Made by a program: the position numbers and the translations under genes
Source: Actinomycetes bacterium
Lineage (GTDB): Bacteria > Actinomycetota > CALGFH01
NCBI GenBank assembly: GCA_030152105.1
Contig: JASLIH010000037.1
Location: forward strand, 1 to 16,221
Reading direction: 5' to 3'
Length of the DNA stretch: 16,221 nt
Notes under the pieces: model-generated
Told to the model about the DNA's origin: nothing
Databases searched by the model: none
Seen by the model: the letters and a program-made list of their open reading frames with translations, nothing else
Shown: piece by piece, positions 1 through 6,346 of the stretch
How the letters are laid out: each line of letters opens with the position of its first letter
Numbering within the stretch: the stretch's first letter is position 1

Positions 1-870
1 CAGCCCGAACGGCGTGACCTCCTCGATCTCCAGGCCGAGCTGGTCCTGGAGGGCACGCCGGATGGCCTGGCCGCGGGCCCCGCCGACGTCCAGGTGGGCG
101 CTGCGGCCCCGCCGGTAGCTGACCGGGAAGACCTCGTTGGGCACGAACCAGCGGAAGGCCAGCAGCGGGATGGTGACCCCGATCGCCGCCCCGACCAGCA
201 CGTCGCTGGGGGCGTCGACGCCCAGGTACATGCGGGCGACCGCGAGCAGGCTGACCAGCCCGGTGGCGACCCACTTGCCGGTCTGCCGCCAGCGCCCCTT
301 GGGGACCAGGCTGTAGAGCACGGTCACGCTGATCGCGGACAGGTAGGCGACGGGCCGCGACGGCATCGACCAGCCGGCCCAGCTTCCCTCGATGGCCACC
401 CCGAAGGGCCGCGGCCTGCGCATCGCCGCCGAGAGGGCGATCACCACCAGGCTCACGAGCTGGACCGAGACGACCCCGACGACCAGGTGCCGGAATCGCT
501 TGTAGACGATCAGCATGATCACGGTGAACCAGGCCAGCACCTTGATTGTCCAGATGGTGCCGAGCACCTCGGTCAGCCCGCGCATGAGGCTGGTCAGCCC
601 CGGGCTCCGCCGGGCGGCCAGCCACTCCAGCACCCAGTTGTCGACGACCGTGAAGGAGACCCCGCGCCCGTAGCGGCCGGCGGTGAACACCAGCAGCGAC
701 AGCGCCATCAGCCCGACCGCGGCGACCAGCCAGCCGACGCCGGTGGTCTCCAGGTGGCGCGGAAGCGGCGGCGGCTCCCCGGTCGGCCGCCGCCGGCGGC
801 GGCTCCGCCGGCCCCCCGGCGGGGTCACATCGCGGGCGGTCCCGATCACCTGGCCCGGACTGCTATCCAT
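1..870 (-). CDS. PAP2-like membrane protein, N-terminal part (runs off window)
   Basis: Reading leftwards from ATG at 868-870, 290 codons stay open to the window edge, so the C-terminus is missing. The first 40 residues are Arg/Pro-rich and cytoplasm-like. Membrane segments then appear at about 47-66, 108-124, 128-149, 175-190, 200-216 and 224-242. The region resembles a PAP2 phosphatase core: RRPRP at 151-155, PSRP at 170-173 (family PSGH) and AR-x5-D-x3-D at 212-223 (family SR-x5-H-x3-D). Both catalytic histidines are therefore replaced (Pro173, Asp219), so phosphatase activity is doubtful. After the last membrane segment begins a soluble part (from about 250, SYRRGRSAHLDVGG). It resembles the start of the kinase-like/LPG-synthase-like domain that follows PAP2 in large actinobacterial membrane proteins; that part is recalled, not shown here. 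It lies 43 bases downstream of the MFS gene, possibly in the same transcript. Confidence 0.8.
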   Translation of the reverse strand, partial: MDSSPGQVIGTARDVTPPGGRRSRRRRRPTGEPPPLPRHLETTGVGWLVAAVGLMALSLLVFTAGRYGRGVSFTVVDNWVLEWLAARRSPGLTSLMRGLTEVLGTIWTIKVLAWFTVIMLIVYKRFRHLVVGVVSVQLVSLVVIALSAAMRRPRPFGVAIEGSWAGWSMPSRPVAYLSAISVTVLYSLVPKGRWRQTGKWVATGLVSLLAVARMYLGVDAPSDVLVGAAIGVTIPLLAFRWFVPNEVFPVSYRRGRSAHLDVGGARGQAIRRALQDQLGLEIEEVTPFGL

Positions 871-883
871 GAACCGAAGTATG

Positions 884-903
884 GCAGGCGTGTCGATGCC
901 TGC
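884..903. other. Short inverted repeat between MFS and PAP2-like genes
   Basis: GCAGGC at 884-889 pairs perfectly with GCCTGC at 898-903 around an 8-base loop. It fills most of the 43-base gap between the MFS stop and the PAP2-like start. There is no T-run on either side, so it may be a weak attenuator or mRNA-end hairpin, or chance in GC-rich DNA. Confidence 0.25.
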
Positions 904-913
904 TCAGCACTCC

Positions 914-2458
914 CTAGTCCCGACGCAGCGGCGGGGCCTGCACGCTGTCCGAGCTGGCCAGCCCCGGCTCCCCACCCCGCCCGACGAGCCCTGCGCTGGG
1001 CCGGCGGGAACGGACCGCCGGGGCCAGGGCGGCGATCCCCCCGGCCAGCACGAGCAGCACGAGCAGGGCCCGCCCGAGCCCGACCTGCTCGGCCAGCAGC
1101 CCGATCAGCGGCGGCCCGATCAGGAACCCCCCATACCCGATCGTGGTCACCGCGGCGATAGCGTCAGCGGGCCGTTCGGGAGCCTCCCCCCCAGCACTGA
1201 CCGCCGCCGGGAACACCAGACACACCCCGAGCGCCCACAACGCCGCCCCCACATACACCGACACCAGCCCCGGCCCCAGCACCGTGACCAGCACCCCCAC
1301 AAAGCTCACCAGCCCCCCGACCCTGACCGCCCCATCCCGCCCCAGCCGCTCCGCCACCACCGTCCCCGAGAACCGCCCCCCCGCCATCGCCACCGCGAAC
1401 ACCGCATACCCAGCCGCCGCCAGCGACGCCGTCGCCGCCCGCTCATCAGTCAGGTACAGCGCCAGCCAGTCCGCCGCCGCCCCCTCCAGCGTGGTCGCAC
1501 ACAACGTCACCACCCCGACCAGCAACAACCGCCCCGTGAGGACCCGCCCCCTGGCCGGTTCCCGCCCCCGCCCCCCGGCCGGTTCCCGCCCCCCTTCCCT
1601 GCCCAGGCGCCGCCCCCGCCCCCCACCCAGACGCCGGCCCCGCCCTCCGCCGGCGCCCCGGCCCCGCTCCCGCCGGGGGCTGTGGACATCCGCCGCCGCC
1701 ACGCCGGGCCATGGGCTACTCTCCCCCTCCGGGGGGCCTGGCACCGGGTCGGGCGGCTGCGGCGTGCCCCGGTCGAGGGCGACCGCGGTCCCGGGGGTCG
1801 GGTCGAGGGTCGCACCGGCCTCGGGGGTCGGAACGGCGGCGGCGGCCGCCGGCGCGAGCTCGGCGGCTTCGGTGCGGTCTTCGATGAAGCTGCGGAGGGC
1901 GACCATCACAAGGGCCGTGCAGAGCACGGCGACGATGCTGAAGTGCAGGGCAAGGGGCATGCCGACCTGGGCGGCGAGGGCGCCGCAGGCGGCGCCGGCG
2001 ATGCCGCCGACGCTCCAGCAGGCGTGGTACCGGGGCATCCACTCGCGGGCCGCGCGCTGCTCGACGGCGCTGCCGTGGACGTTCATGGCCACGTCCCATG
2101 ACCCGTAGAACGACCCCCACACGAACAAGGTCAGCCCGAGTGCGACGAGCGTCGGCACCACCGCCAGGGCGACCAGGGCCAGCGAGGCGGCCACCGTGGT
2201 GGTGGCGATCACCGCCCGGCTCCCGAACCGGCGGCACCAGCGCCCGCTGAAGGGCATGGACAGGAGCGACCCGAACCCCGGGGTCAGCAGCGCCAGCCCC
2301 AGCTCGGCCGCGCTCGCCCCCAGCCGGTCCCGGGTCGCCGGCAGCCTGGAGACCCACGAGGCCAGCAGGAACCCGTTGACGGCGAACACCAGGGCCGTGG
2401 CGAGCGCCGCCCGCCCCAGCCGCTGGTCGGCCGTGGGGCCCCGGCGGGCCGGGGTCAC
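914..2458 (-). CDS. MFS transporter, MosC-like family, with long Arg/Gly-rich central loop
   Basis: A 514-residue major facilitator. I chose the GTG at 2456-2458, which overlaps the upstream TGA as GTGA. The open frame extends further upstream, but that stretch is an arginine-rich shadow of the methyltransferase/MaoC gene. TM1 begins near residue 18 (LATALVFAVNGFLLASW), followed by WVSRLPATRDRLG and, at about 121-134, WDVAMNVHGSAVEQ, a signature I associate with MosC-like/fucose-permease-like MFS proteins. Six helices precede and six follow a central cytoplasmic loop of about 118 residues (190-308), against a few tens normally. The loop is Pro/Ala-rich, then Arg/Gly-rich, with repeated GRGRRLG and GREPA units. 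The substrate is unknown; small sugars or rhizopine-like compounds are the family precedent. Co-transcription with the upstream methyltransferase-MaoC gene is likely. Confidence 0.88.
   Translation of the reverse strand: MTPARRGPTADQRLGRAALATALVFAVNGFLLASWVSRLPATRDRLGASAAELGLALLTPGFGSLLSMPFSGRWCRRFGSRAVIATTTVAASLALVALAVVPTLVALGLTLFVWGSFYGSWDVAMNVHGSAVEQRAAREWMPRYHACWSVGGIAGAACGALAAQVGMPLALHFSIVAVLCTALVMVALRSFIEDRTEAAELAPAAAAAVPTPEAGATLDPTPGTAVALDRGTPQPPDPVPGPPEGESSPWPGVAAADVHSPRRERGRGAGGGRGRRLGGGRGRRLGREGGREPAGGRGREPARGRVLTGRLLLVGVVTLCATTLEGAAADWLALYLTDERAATASLAAAGYAVFAVAMAGGRFSGTVVAERLGRDGAVRVGGLVSFVGVLVTVLGPGLVSVYVGAALWALGVCLVFPAAVSAGGEAPERPADAIAAVTTIGYGGFLIGPPLIGLLAEQVGLGRALLVLLVLAGGIAALAPAVRSRRPSAGLVGRGGEPGLASSDSVQAPPLRRD
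1553..1593. repeat. Two 17-bp direct repeats (24-bp period) in the MFS loop
   Basis: GGCCGGTTCCCGCCCCC occurs at 1553-1569 and again at 1577-1593. The 24-bp period equals eight codons and encodes the duplicated GREPA.GR units of the transporter's central loop. A second C-rich stretch at about 1609-1660 encodes a further GRGRRLG duplication. This suggests replication-slippage expansion that keeps the reading frame. Confidence 0.75.
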
Positions 2459-3537
2459 CCGTAGTACCTGAAGATCACCTCGGCCACGCAGACCGGCTTG
2501 GCCTGGCCCTCGACCTCGAAGGTGGCGCCGTAGAGGACCTGGACGCCGTCGCCGGCCTGCTCGACGGCGTTGACCTCGAGGCCCATGCGCAGGCGGCCGC
2601 CGACCCGGGCCGGGGCTGGGAACCGGACCCGGTTGACGCCGTAGTTGAGGGTGGTCTCGACCCCGTCGACGACCAGGATCTCGCCAAGCAGCGCGGTGAA
2701 CCGGGCCAGAGTGTGGAACCCGTGGGCGACGGTGGCCCCGAACGGCCCGGCGGCGGCCCGTTCGGGGTCGACGTGGATCCACTGCTCGTCGTCGGTGAGG
2801 GCGGCGAACCGGGACACGTCCTCCTGGGTGATGTCGTGCCAGCTGCTGTAGCCGAGGTGGCGGCCGGCCAGACCGGCCAGGTCGGCGAGGTGGAGGTGGT
2901 TGCTCACCCCACCAGTATTCCTGGGCACGCCACCCCAGGCCAGGTAGACGCAGCCGAAGTAGGCCTCCTCGACCCAGAGGCCGGGCACGGCCCGCTCCAG
3001 CTCGGCCCACGGCCGCCGGAAGCCCTCGAAGCTGGTCACGAACCGGCTCGCGACCTGCCACACGAGCGGGTTGAGCTGGGGCGCGAAGGTGGTCCACTTG
3101 GGTCCGGCGGCGGCCAGGCGCCCGCCCGGGCGCACCTGTCCGAGGATGTTGGCGAGTGCCCTGGGGGACTGCACCACGTCGTGGGTGAAGGCAAACAGCA
3201 CCGCGTCGACCGGCCCCGGGACGGCCGCCTCCTCGGCGCCGGCCTCAAGCAGGTCGACGTTCTCCCAGCCGGCGTCGGCGACCCTGGCCCGGGCCGAGGC
3301 CAGCATCTCCGGGATCGGCTCGATCCCGATCAGCCGGCCCGTGGGGCCGATGGCGGACTGGATCGGCTCGAAGCTCATCCCGGTGCCGCAGCCGACGTCC
3401 AGGACCACGTCCCCCGGGTGCAGGCGGAGCTGGGAGACGGCGCGCCGCCGGTACGGCTCGAGCCAGGCGGTGGACAGGTCGTAGCTGCCGGCGAGTCGGC
3501 GGTACAGGGTCGCGGTGCGCGTGTGGTTGTCAGTCAT
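2455..3537 (-). CDS. Fusion of class I SAM methyltransferase and MaoC-type hydratase
   Basis: One 360-residue frame from ATG 3535-3537. Residues 1-205 are a UbiE-like class I methyltransferase: motif I VLDVGCGTG at 45-53, the acidic-loop region GIEPIPEML at 71-79, and a post-motif PGGRLAAAG near 137-145. Residues 211-360 are a complete MaoC/(R)-enoyl-CoA-hydratase hot-dog domain: FAALTDDEQWIHVDPERAAAG at 244-264, with the catalytic Asp250-x4-His255 pair, then GPFGATVAHGF. No stop separates the halves. The linker (about 201-215) contains an in-frame GTG at 2905-2907 (Val211) with AGGAAT upstream, exactly where a standalone MaoC protein would start. The hydratase could therefore also be made separately. 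Each domain is a recognisable enzyme, but the combined pathway (lipid or polyketide-like acyl-CoA processing) is inference. It forms an operon with the MFS gene through a GTGA overlap. Confidence 0.85.
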   Translation of the reverse strand: MTDNHTRTATLYRRLAGSYDLSTAWLEPYRRRAVSQLRLHPGDVVLDVGCGTGMSFEPIQSAIGPTGRLIGIEPIPEMLASARARVADAGWENVDLLEAGAEEAAVPGPVDAVLFAFTHDVVQSPRALANILGQVRPGGRLAAAGPKWTTFAPQLNPLVWQVASRFVTSFEGFRRPWAELERAVPGLWVEEAYFGCVYLAWGGVPRNTGGVSNHLHLADLAGLAGRHLGYSSWHDITQEDVSRFAALTDDEQWIHVDPERAAAGPFGATVAHGFHTLARFTALLGEILVVDGVETTLNYGVNRVRFPAPARVGGRLRMGLEVNAVEQAGDGVQVLYGATFEVEGQAKPVCVAEVIFRYYG

Positions 3538-3679
3538 CGTGCTCACACATCCCGATCGGGTCCCGGCCAGTATCACCTGGAATGGGCCAATGCTGCAGCC
3601 CTTGGTTCCAGCTTGCATACTTGAGGTAACCGGCGGGTGACAGGTGTGTTGCCGGAGAGCGCGGGAGCCGGGCGGCGCG
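3538..3679. promoter_or_regulatory. Divergent intergenic region (methyltransferase-MaoC / hydrolase pair)
   Basis: These 142 bases separate two divergently transcribed operons, so both promoters must lie here or nearby. The stretch is less GC-rich than the flanking genes. An imperfect dyad, CCAATG-CTGCAG-CCCTTGG, spans about 3588-3606 and could be an operator. I could not find a pair of -35/-10 hexamers with good spacing on either strand. Confidence 0.35.
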
Positions 3680-4774
3680 ATGATCGGGACCGACAGAACC
3701 GGGGGCGACGGCGCCGGGGAACCTGCCCTGCCGGCGGCCGCGGGCCCGCGGCTGGTCCGGCACCGCCTGACCGTCGGCGGGCGCCGCGTCGGCGTGGCCG
3801 TCGGCGGCCACGGCATCCCCCTGGTCCTGGCCAGCGGGCTGCTGCTGACGGACCGGATGTACGTGCAGACCCTCAGCCGGCTGGCCGCGGCCGGGTTCCG
3901 GGTGGTGGCGGTCGACGTCGCCGGCAGCGGGCTCTCCGACGACGGCAAGGGCCTGGACGAGTACGGGCGCCTGCTCGGCCGGGTGCTGGACGAGCTCGGG
4001 GTCGGGCGGGCCGTCCTGGCCGGCCACTCGCTGGGGGGCCGGCTGGTGACCGAGCTGGCCGCCCGCAGCCCCGAGCGGGTGGTCGGCCTGCTGCTGGTCG
4101 ACGCCAGCGTCGGCGCGCCCTGGGACAGCCTGGTCCGCCTGGTCGGGTGGGCACCGCCGTCGGTCGGGGTCCTCGGGGCGATGCTGCTGGCCGACACCCT
4201 GGGCACGGTGCCGTTCGCCCGCGACCTGGGGCAGGCGGCCAAGCTCAGCCGCCTGGCCGTCCCGGTGATGGTCGGCCACCTGACCGCTCCCTGGCGGCTG
4301 TTCGGGCCCGGCCTGTCGGCCCTGTACGCCGCCGCCAGCGCGCCCCTGCTCGACCTCGTCGGGCGGACGTCCATGCCCGTGGCGGCCGTGCACGGCGACT
4401 GCGACCTGGTGGTCCCGCTGTCGGCGGCCCGCGACACCGCCCGCCGCACCGGCGGGGAGCTGGTCGTGGTCCACGGGGCGACCCACTCCTGGCTGCTCCA
4501 GGACCCCGAGACCCTGCCCGCGATCGTGGGAGAGCTGCTGGACGGGGACCTTGGCGCGGCCTGCGCCCGGGCGGTGGAGGAGGCCGGGCTGGACCCCGGG
4601 GCGCCTCTGGAGGCGGTCGACGACGCCTTCGCCCCCGCCGGGACCCTGCTGCGCCTGCTCGGCCCGGCCGAGCCGGCGGCTCGGCCGGGCTCGGCCCTGG
4701 CCCCGGGGCAGCGCCAGCCGCACTACACCTGGACCCGGACCAGGTTCCCGGCACCGGATGGGACGTCCCGGTGA
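3680..4774 (+). CDS. Alpha/beta hydrolase
   Basis: A 364-residue alpha/beta-hydrolase-fold protein. I chose ATG 3680, preceded by GGGAGCCGGGCGG; a GTG at 3644 in the same frame would add 12 non-conserved residues. The catalytic triad is visible: nucleophile elbow GHSLG at 115-119 (Ser117), acid in GDCDLVVP (Asp242) and base in GATHSW (His269). AGSGLSDDG at 81-89 is the usual strand-4 region. There is no signal peptide, so it is probably cytoplasmic. Residues 290-364 form an Ala/Pro-rich tail beyond the normal C-terminal helix. The TGA overlaps the GTG of the next gene (GTGA, 4771-4774), so the two hydrolases are translationally coupled. The substrate (ester, lactone or epoxide-like) cannot be deduced. 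Confidence 0.88.
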   Translation: MIGTDRTGGDGAGEPALPAAAGPRLVRHRLTVGGRRVGVAVGGHGIPLVLASGLLLTDRMYVQTLSRLAAAGFRVVAVDVAGSGLSDDGKGLDEYGRLLGRVLDELGVGRAVLAGHSLGGRLVTELAARSPERVVGLLLVDASVGAPWDSLVRLVGWAPPSVGVLGAMLLADTLGTVPFARDLGQAAKLSRLAVPVMVGHLTAPWRLFGPGLSALYAAASAPLLDLVGRTSMPVAAVHGDCDLVVPLSAARDTARRTGGELVVVHGATHSWLLQDPETLPAIVGELLDGDLGAACARAVEEAGLDPGAPLEAVDDAFAPAGTLLRLLGPAEPAARPGSALAPGQRQPHYTWTRTRFPAPDGTSR

Positions 4775-5562
4775 CTGCCCGGCTGACCTGGATCGGCCAG
4801 TCCGGCTTCCTGCTCCGCACCCCTGCGACCCGCCTGGCCATCGACCCGTTCCTCTCCGACCACCCGGGCCGGCGGTTCCCGTCGCCGGTGGCCGCCAGCG
4901 ACCTGGCCGGGACCGAGCTGGTGCTGACCACCCACCAGCACCTCGACCACCTCGACGCCCCGGGCCTGCGCGCGCTGCTGGAGCTGGACGACCGGGTGCT
5001 GGTGGTCGTGCCGGCCCCGGCCGTGCCCGACGCCGCCGAGGCCGGCCTGCCCGGCGGCCGCCTGGTCGCGGCCCGGCCGGGCGAGCCCATCGCGGCCGGG
5101 GACGTGACCGTCCACCCGGTCCCGGCCCTGCACGGCGTGCACGTGGCCGACGCCTACACCCACGGCCTGCCCGGCGACGGCGACCAGGTCCGCTACCTCG
5201 GCTACGTGGTCGAGACCCCTGACGGCCGCCTCTACCACGCCGGCGACACCCTGCGCTGGGACGGCCTGGCCGAGCTGCTCCAGGGCCACCGGGTCGACGT
5301 CGCCCTCCTGCCCATCAACGGCCGGGACTCCCAGCGCGAGGCCCAGGACGTCGTCGGCAACCTGGACGCCGGGGAGGCCCTGGCCCTGGCCCGCGACGCC
5401 GGGGCCGGGACGGTCGTGCCGATGCACTACGACCTGATGGAGGGCAACCTGGGCGACGTGGACGAGTTCGCCCGCCTGGCCCCGGAGCTGCACCCGGAGG
5501 GGCGGGTGGCCGTGCTCGACCGCATGGCCGAGACACCGCTGGCCTCGCTGGTCGCCGGGTGA
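4771..5562 (+). CDS. Metallo-beta-lactamase-fold hydrolase, UlaG-like
   Basis: A 263-residue metallo-hydrolase from GTG 4771, which overlaps the preceding stop. It begins like UlaG-type proteins (LTWIGQSGFLLRT, then LAIDPFLSD at 22-30). It carries the zinc motif THQHLDHLD, with His55, His57, Asp59 and His60. Further metal ligands follow in PALHGVH, HAGDT (Asp) and PMHYD (His). The family includes L-ascorbate-6-phosphate lactonase and many uncharacterised lactonases, phosphodiesterases and hydrolases, so the chemistry is general hydrolysis with two metals and the substrate is unknown. Coupling to the alpha/beta hydrolase suggests successive or alternative hydrolytic steps in one pathway. It converges with the SRAP gene, 28 bases away. 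Confidence 0.88.
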   Translation: MTARLTWIGQSGFLLRTPATRLAIDPFLSDHPGRRFPSPVAASDLAGTELVLTTHQHLDHLDAPGLRALLELDDRVLVVVPAPAVPDAAEAGLPGGRLVAARPGEPIAAGDVTVHPVPALHGVHVADAYTHGLPGDGDQVRYLGYVVETPDGRLYHAGDTLRWDGLAELLQGHRVDVALLPINGRDSQREAQDVVGNLDAGEALALARDAGAGTVVPMHYDLMEGNLGDVDEFARLAPELHPEGRVAVLDRMAETPLASLVAG

Positions 5563-5590
5563 GCCGGGCGGCCAGCGTGGCGCCGTCGGC

Positions 5591-6298
5591 CTAGGCGGTG
5601 ATCGGCTGGTGCCCCTCGAGCGGCTCCTGGAGCTCGGGGCGGTTGTTGCGGACGTTGCCGACGGCCTTGTCCACCGGCCAGAGGGTCAGCATCTCCTCGG
5701 GCGCTGGGACGAGCAGCTTGGCCAGCTCGTCAGTGTCGGTGTTCTCCGGGTCGAGCCAGGCGTCCCAGTCCTCGGGGGCCAGGATCACCGGCATGCGGTG
5801 GTGCACCGACTCCATCAGGTCGTTGGCCGAGGTGGTCAGGATGGTGCAGGTGAACAGCTCCTCACCGCTGTCGGAGGGGTCGCGCCAGGTCGCCCAGAGC
5901 CCGGCCAGGGCCAGCGGGCTGAAGTCCCGTGAGGTGATGTAGAAGGGCTGCTTGCGCTGGCCCTTGCCCTGGTCCTGCCATTCGTAGAAGCCGTCGATGG
6001 GGATGATGCAGCGCTTGCGGGCCAGGGTGCTCTTCCAGCCCTTCTTCTCCCGCACCGTCTCGGCCCGCAGGTTGATCATCCGGTTGGCCCCGCTGGGGTC
6101 CTTGGCCCAGCGCGGCACGAGACCCCACTTCAGGGCCCGGAGCTGCCGGGCGCCCTCGGCCGAGGCCGTCACGACCAGGATGTCGCTGGCCGGGGCCACG
6201 TTCCAGCTCGGCTGGTGGCCCTCGACCCCCATGGGCTCGGCCCGGAACTGCTCGAGCAGGAACTGGAGCTGGCTCGTGGAACTGAACCGTCCGCACAT
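5591..6298 (-). CDS. SRAP-domain protein, YedK/HMCES-type abasic-site DNA-protein crosslinker
   Basis: A 235-residue protein of normal SRAP length. After Met removal the catalytic Cys2 (MCGRF) is exposed; in YedK/HMCES this residue forms a thiazolidine crosslink with abasic sites in single-stranded DNA. The supporting residues are present: Asn33 in SWNVAP, Arg78 in NLRAET, Glu106 in GFYEW and His167 in HHRMP. The protein is cytoplasmic and nucleoid-acting. An AAGGTGGG sequence precedes the ATG. It lies 48 bases downstream of efeB on the same strand with no clear terminator between, so read-through from the iron-regulated transcript is possible. No imuA/imuB or dnaE2 genes are nearby. The family assignment is firm. 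Confidence 0.95.
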   Translation of the reverse strand: MCGRFSSTSQLQFLLEQFRAEPMGVEGHQPSWNVAPASDILVVTASAEGARQLRALKWGLVPRWAKDPSGANRMINLRAETVREKKGWKSTLARKRCIIPIDGFYEWQDQGKGQRKQPFYITSRDFSPLALAGLWATWRDPSDSGEELFTCTILTTSANDLMESVHHRMPVILAPEDWDAWLDPENTDTDELAKLLVPAPEEMLTLWPVDKAVGNVRNNRPELQEPLEGHQPITA

Positions 6299-6346
6299 GG
6301 GCCCACCTTACCCGACAGACCGGACAGCGGAGCGCCCGGGCCGGCC

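Noticed and set aside
94..1161. Long plus-strand open frame opposite the PAP2-like gene, and similar antisense frames at 683-2101, 1143-2108, 2713-3624, 6215-7705, 7579-8637, 12605-13480 and 13643-14629
   Set aside because: Composition is dominated by Arg, Pro, Gly, Asp, His or Gln with no recognisable domain, and the opposite strand encodes clear protein families. High GC content at third codon positions makes stop-free antisense frames common.
1549..1700. C-rich direct repeats considered as a CRISPR array or origin-type repeat
   Set aside because: The repeats are coding, keep the MFS reading frame, have no spacer structure and no cas or replication genes nearby.
2459..3097. N-terminal extension of the MFS frame
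   Set aside because: It lies wholly within the methyltransferase-MaoC gene in another frame, is Arg/Gly/Pro-rich and lacks conservation-like patterns; the GTG at 2458 fits TM1 and the coupling overlap.
3538..4449. Upstream extension of the methyltransferase frame to 4449
   Set aside because: It is a shadow of the plus-strand alpha/beta hydrolase, rich in Arg, Ser and Thr; the methyltransferase N-terminus starts naturally at 3537.
3637..4770. Upstream extension of the metallo-beta-lactamase frame
   Set aside because: It is the out-of-frame reading of the alpha/beta hydrolase gene; the conserved MBL start is at 4771.
5563..5590. Possible terminator between the convergent MBL and SRAP genes
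   Set aside because: The 28-base gap is GC-rich and can fold in several weak ways, but no clear stem with T-run is present.
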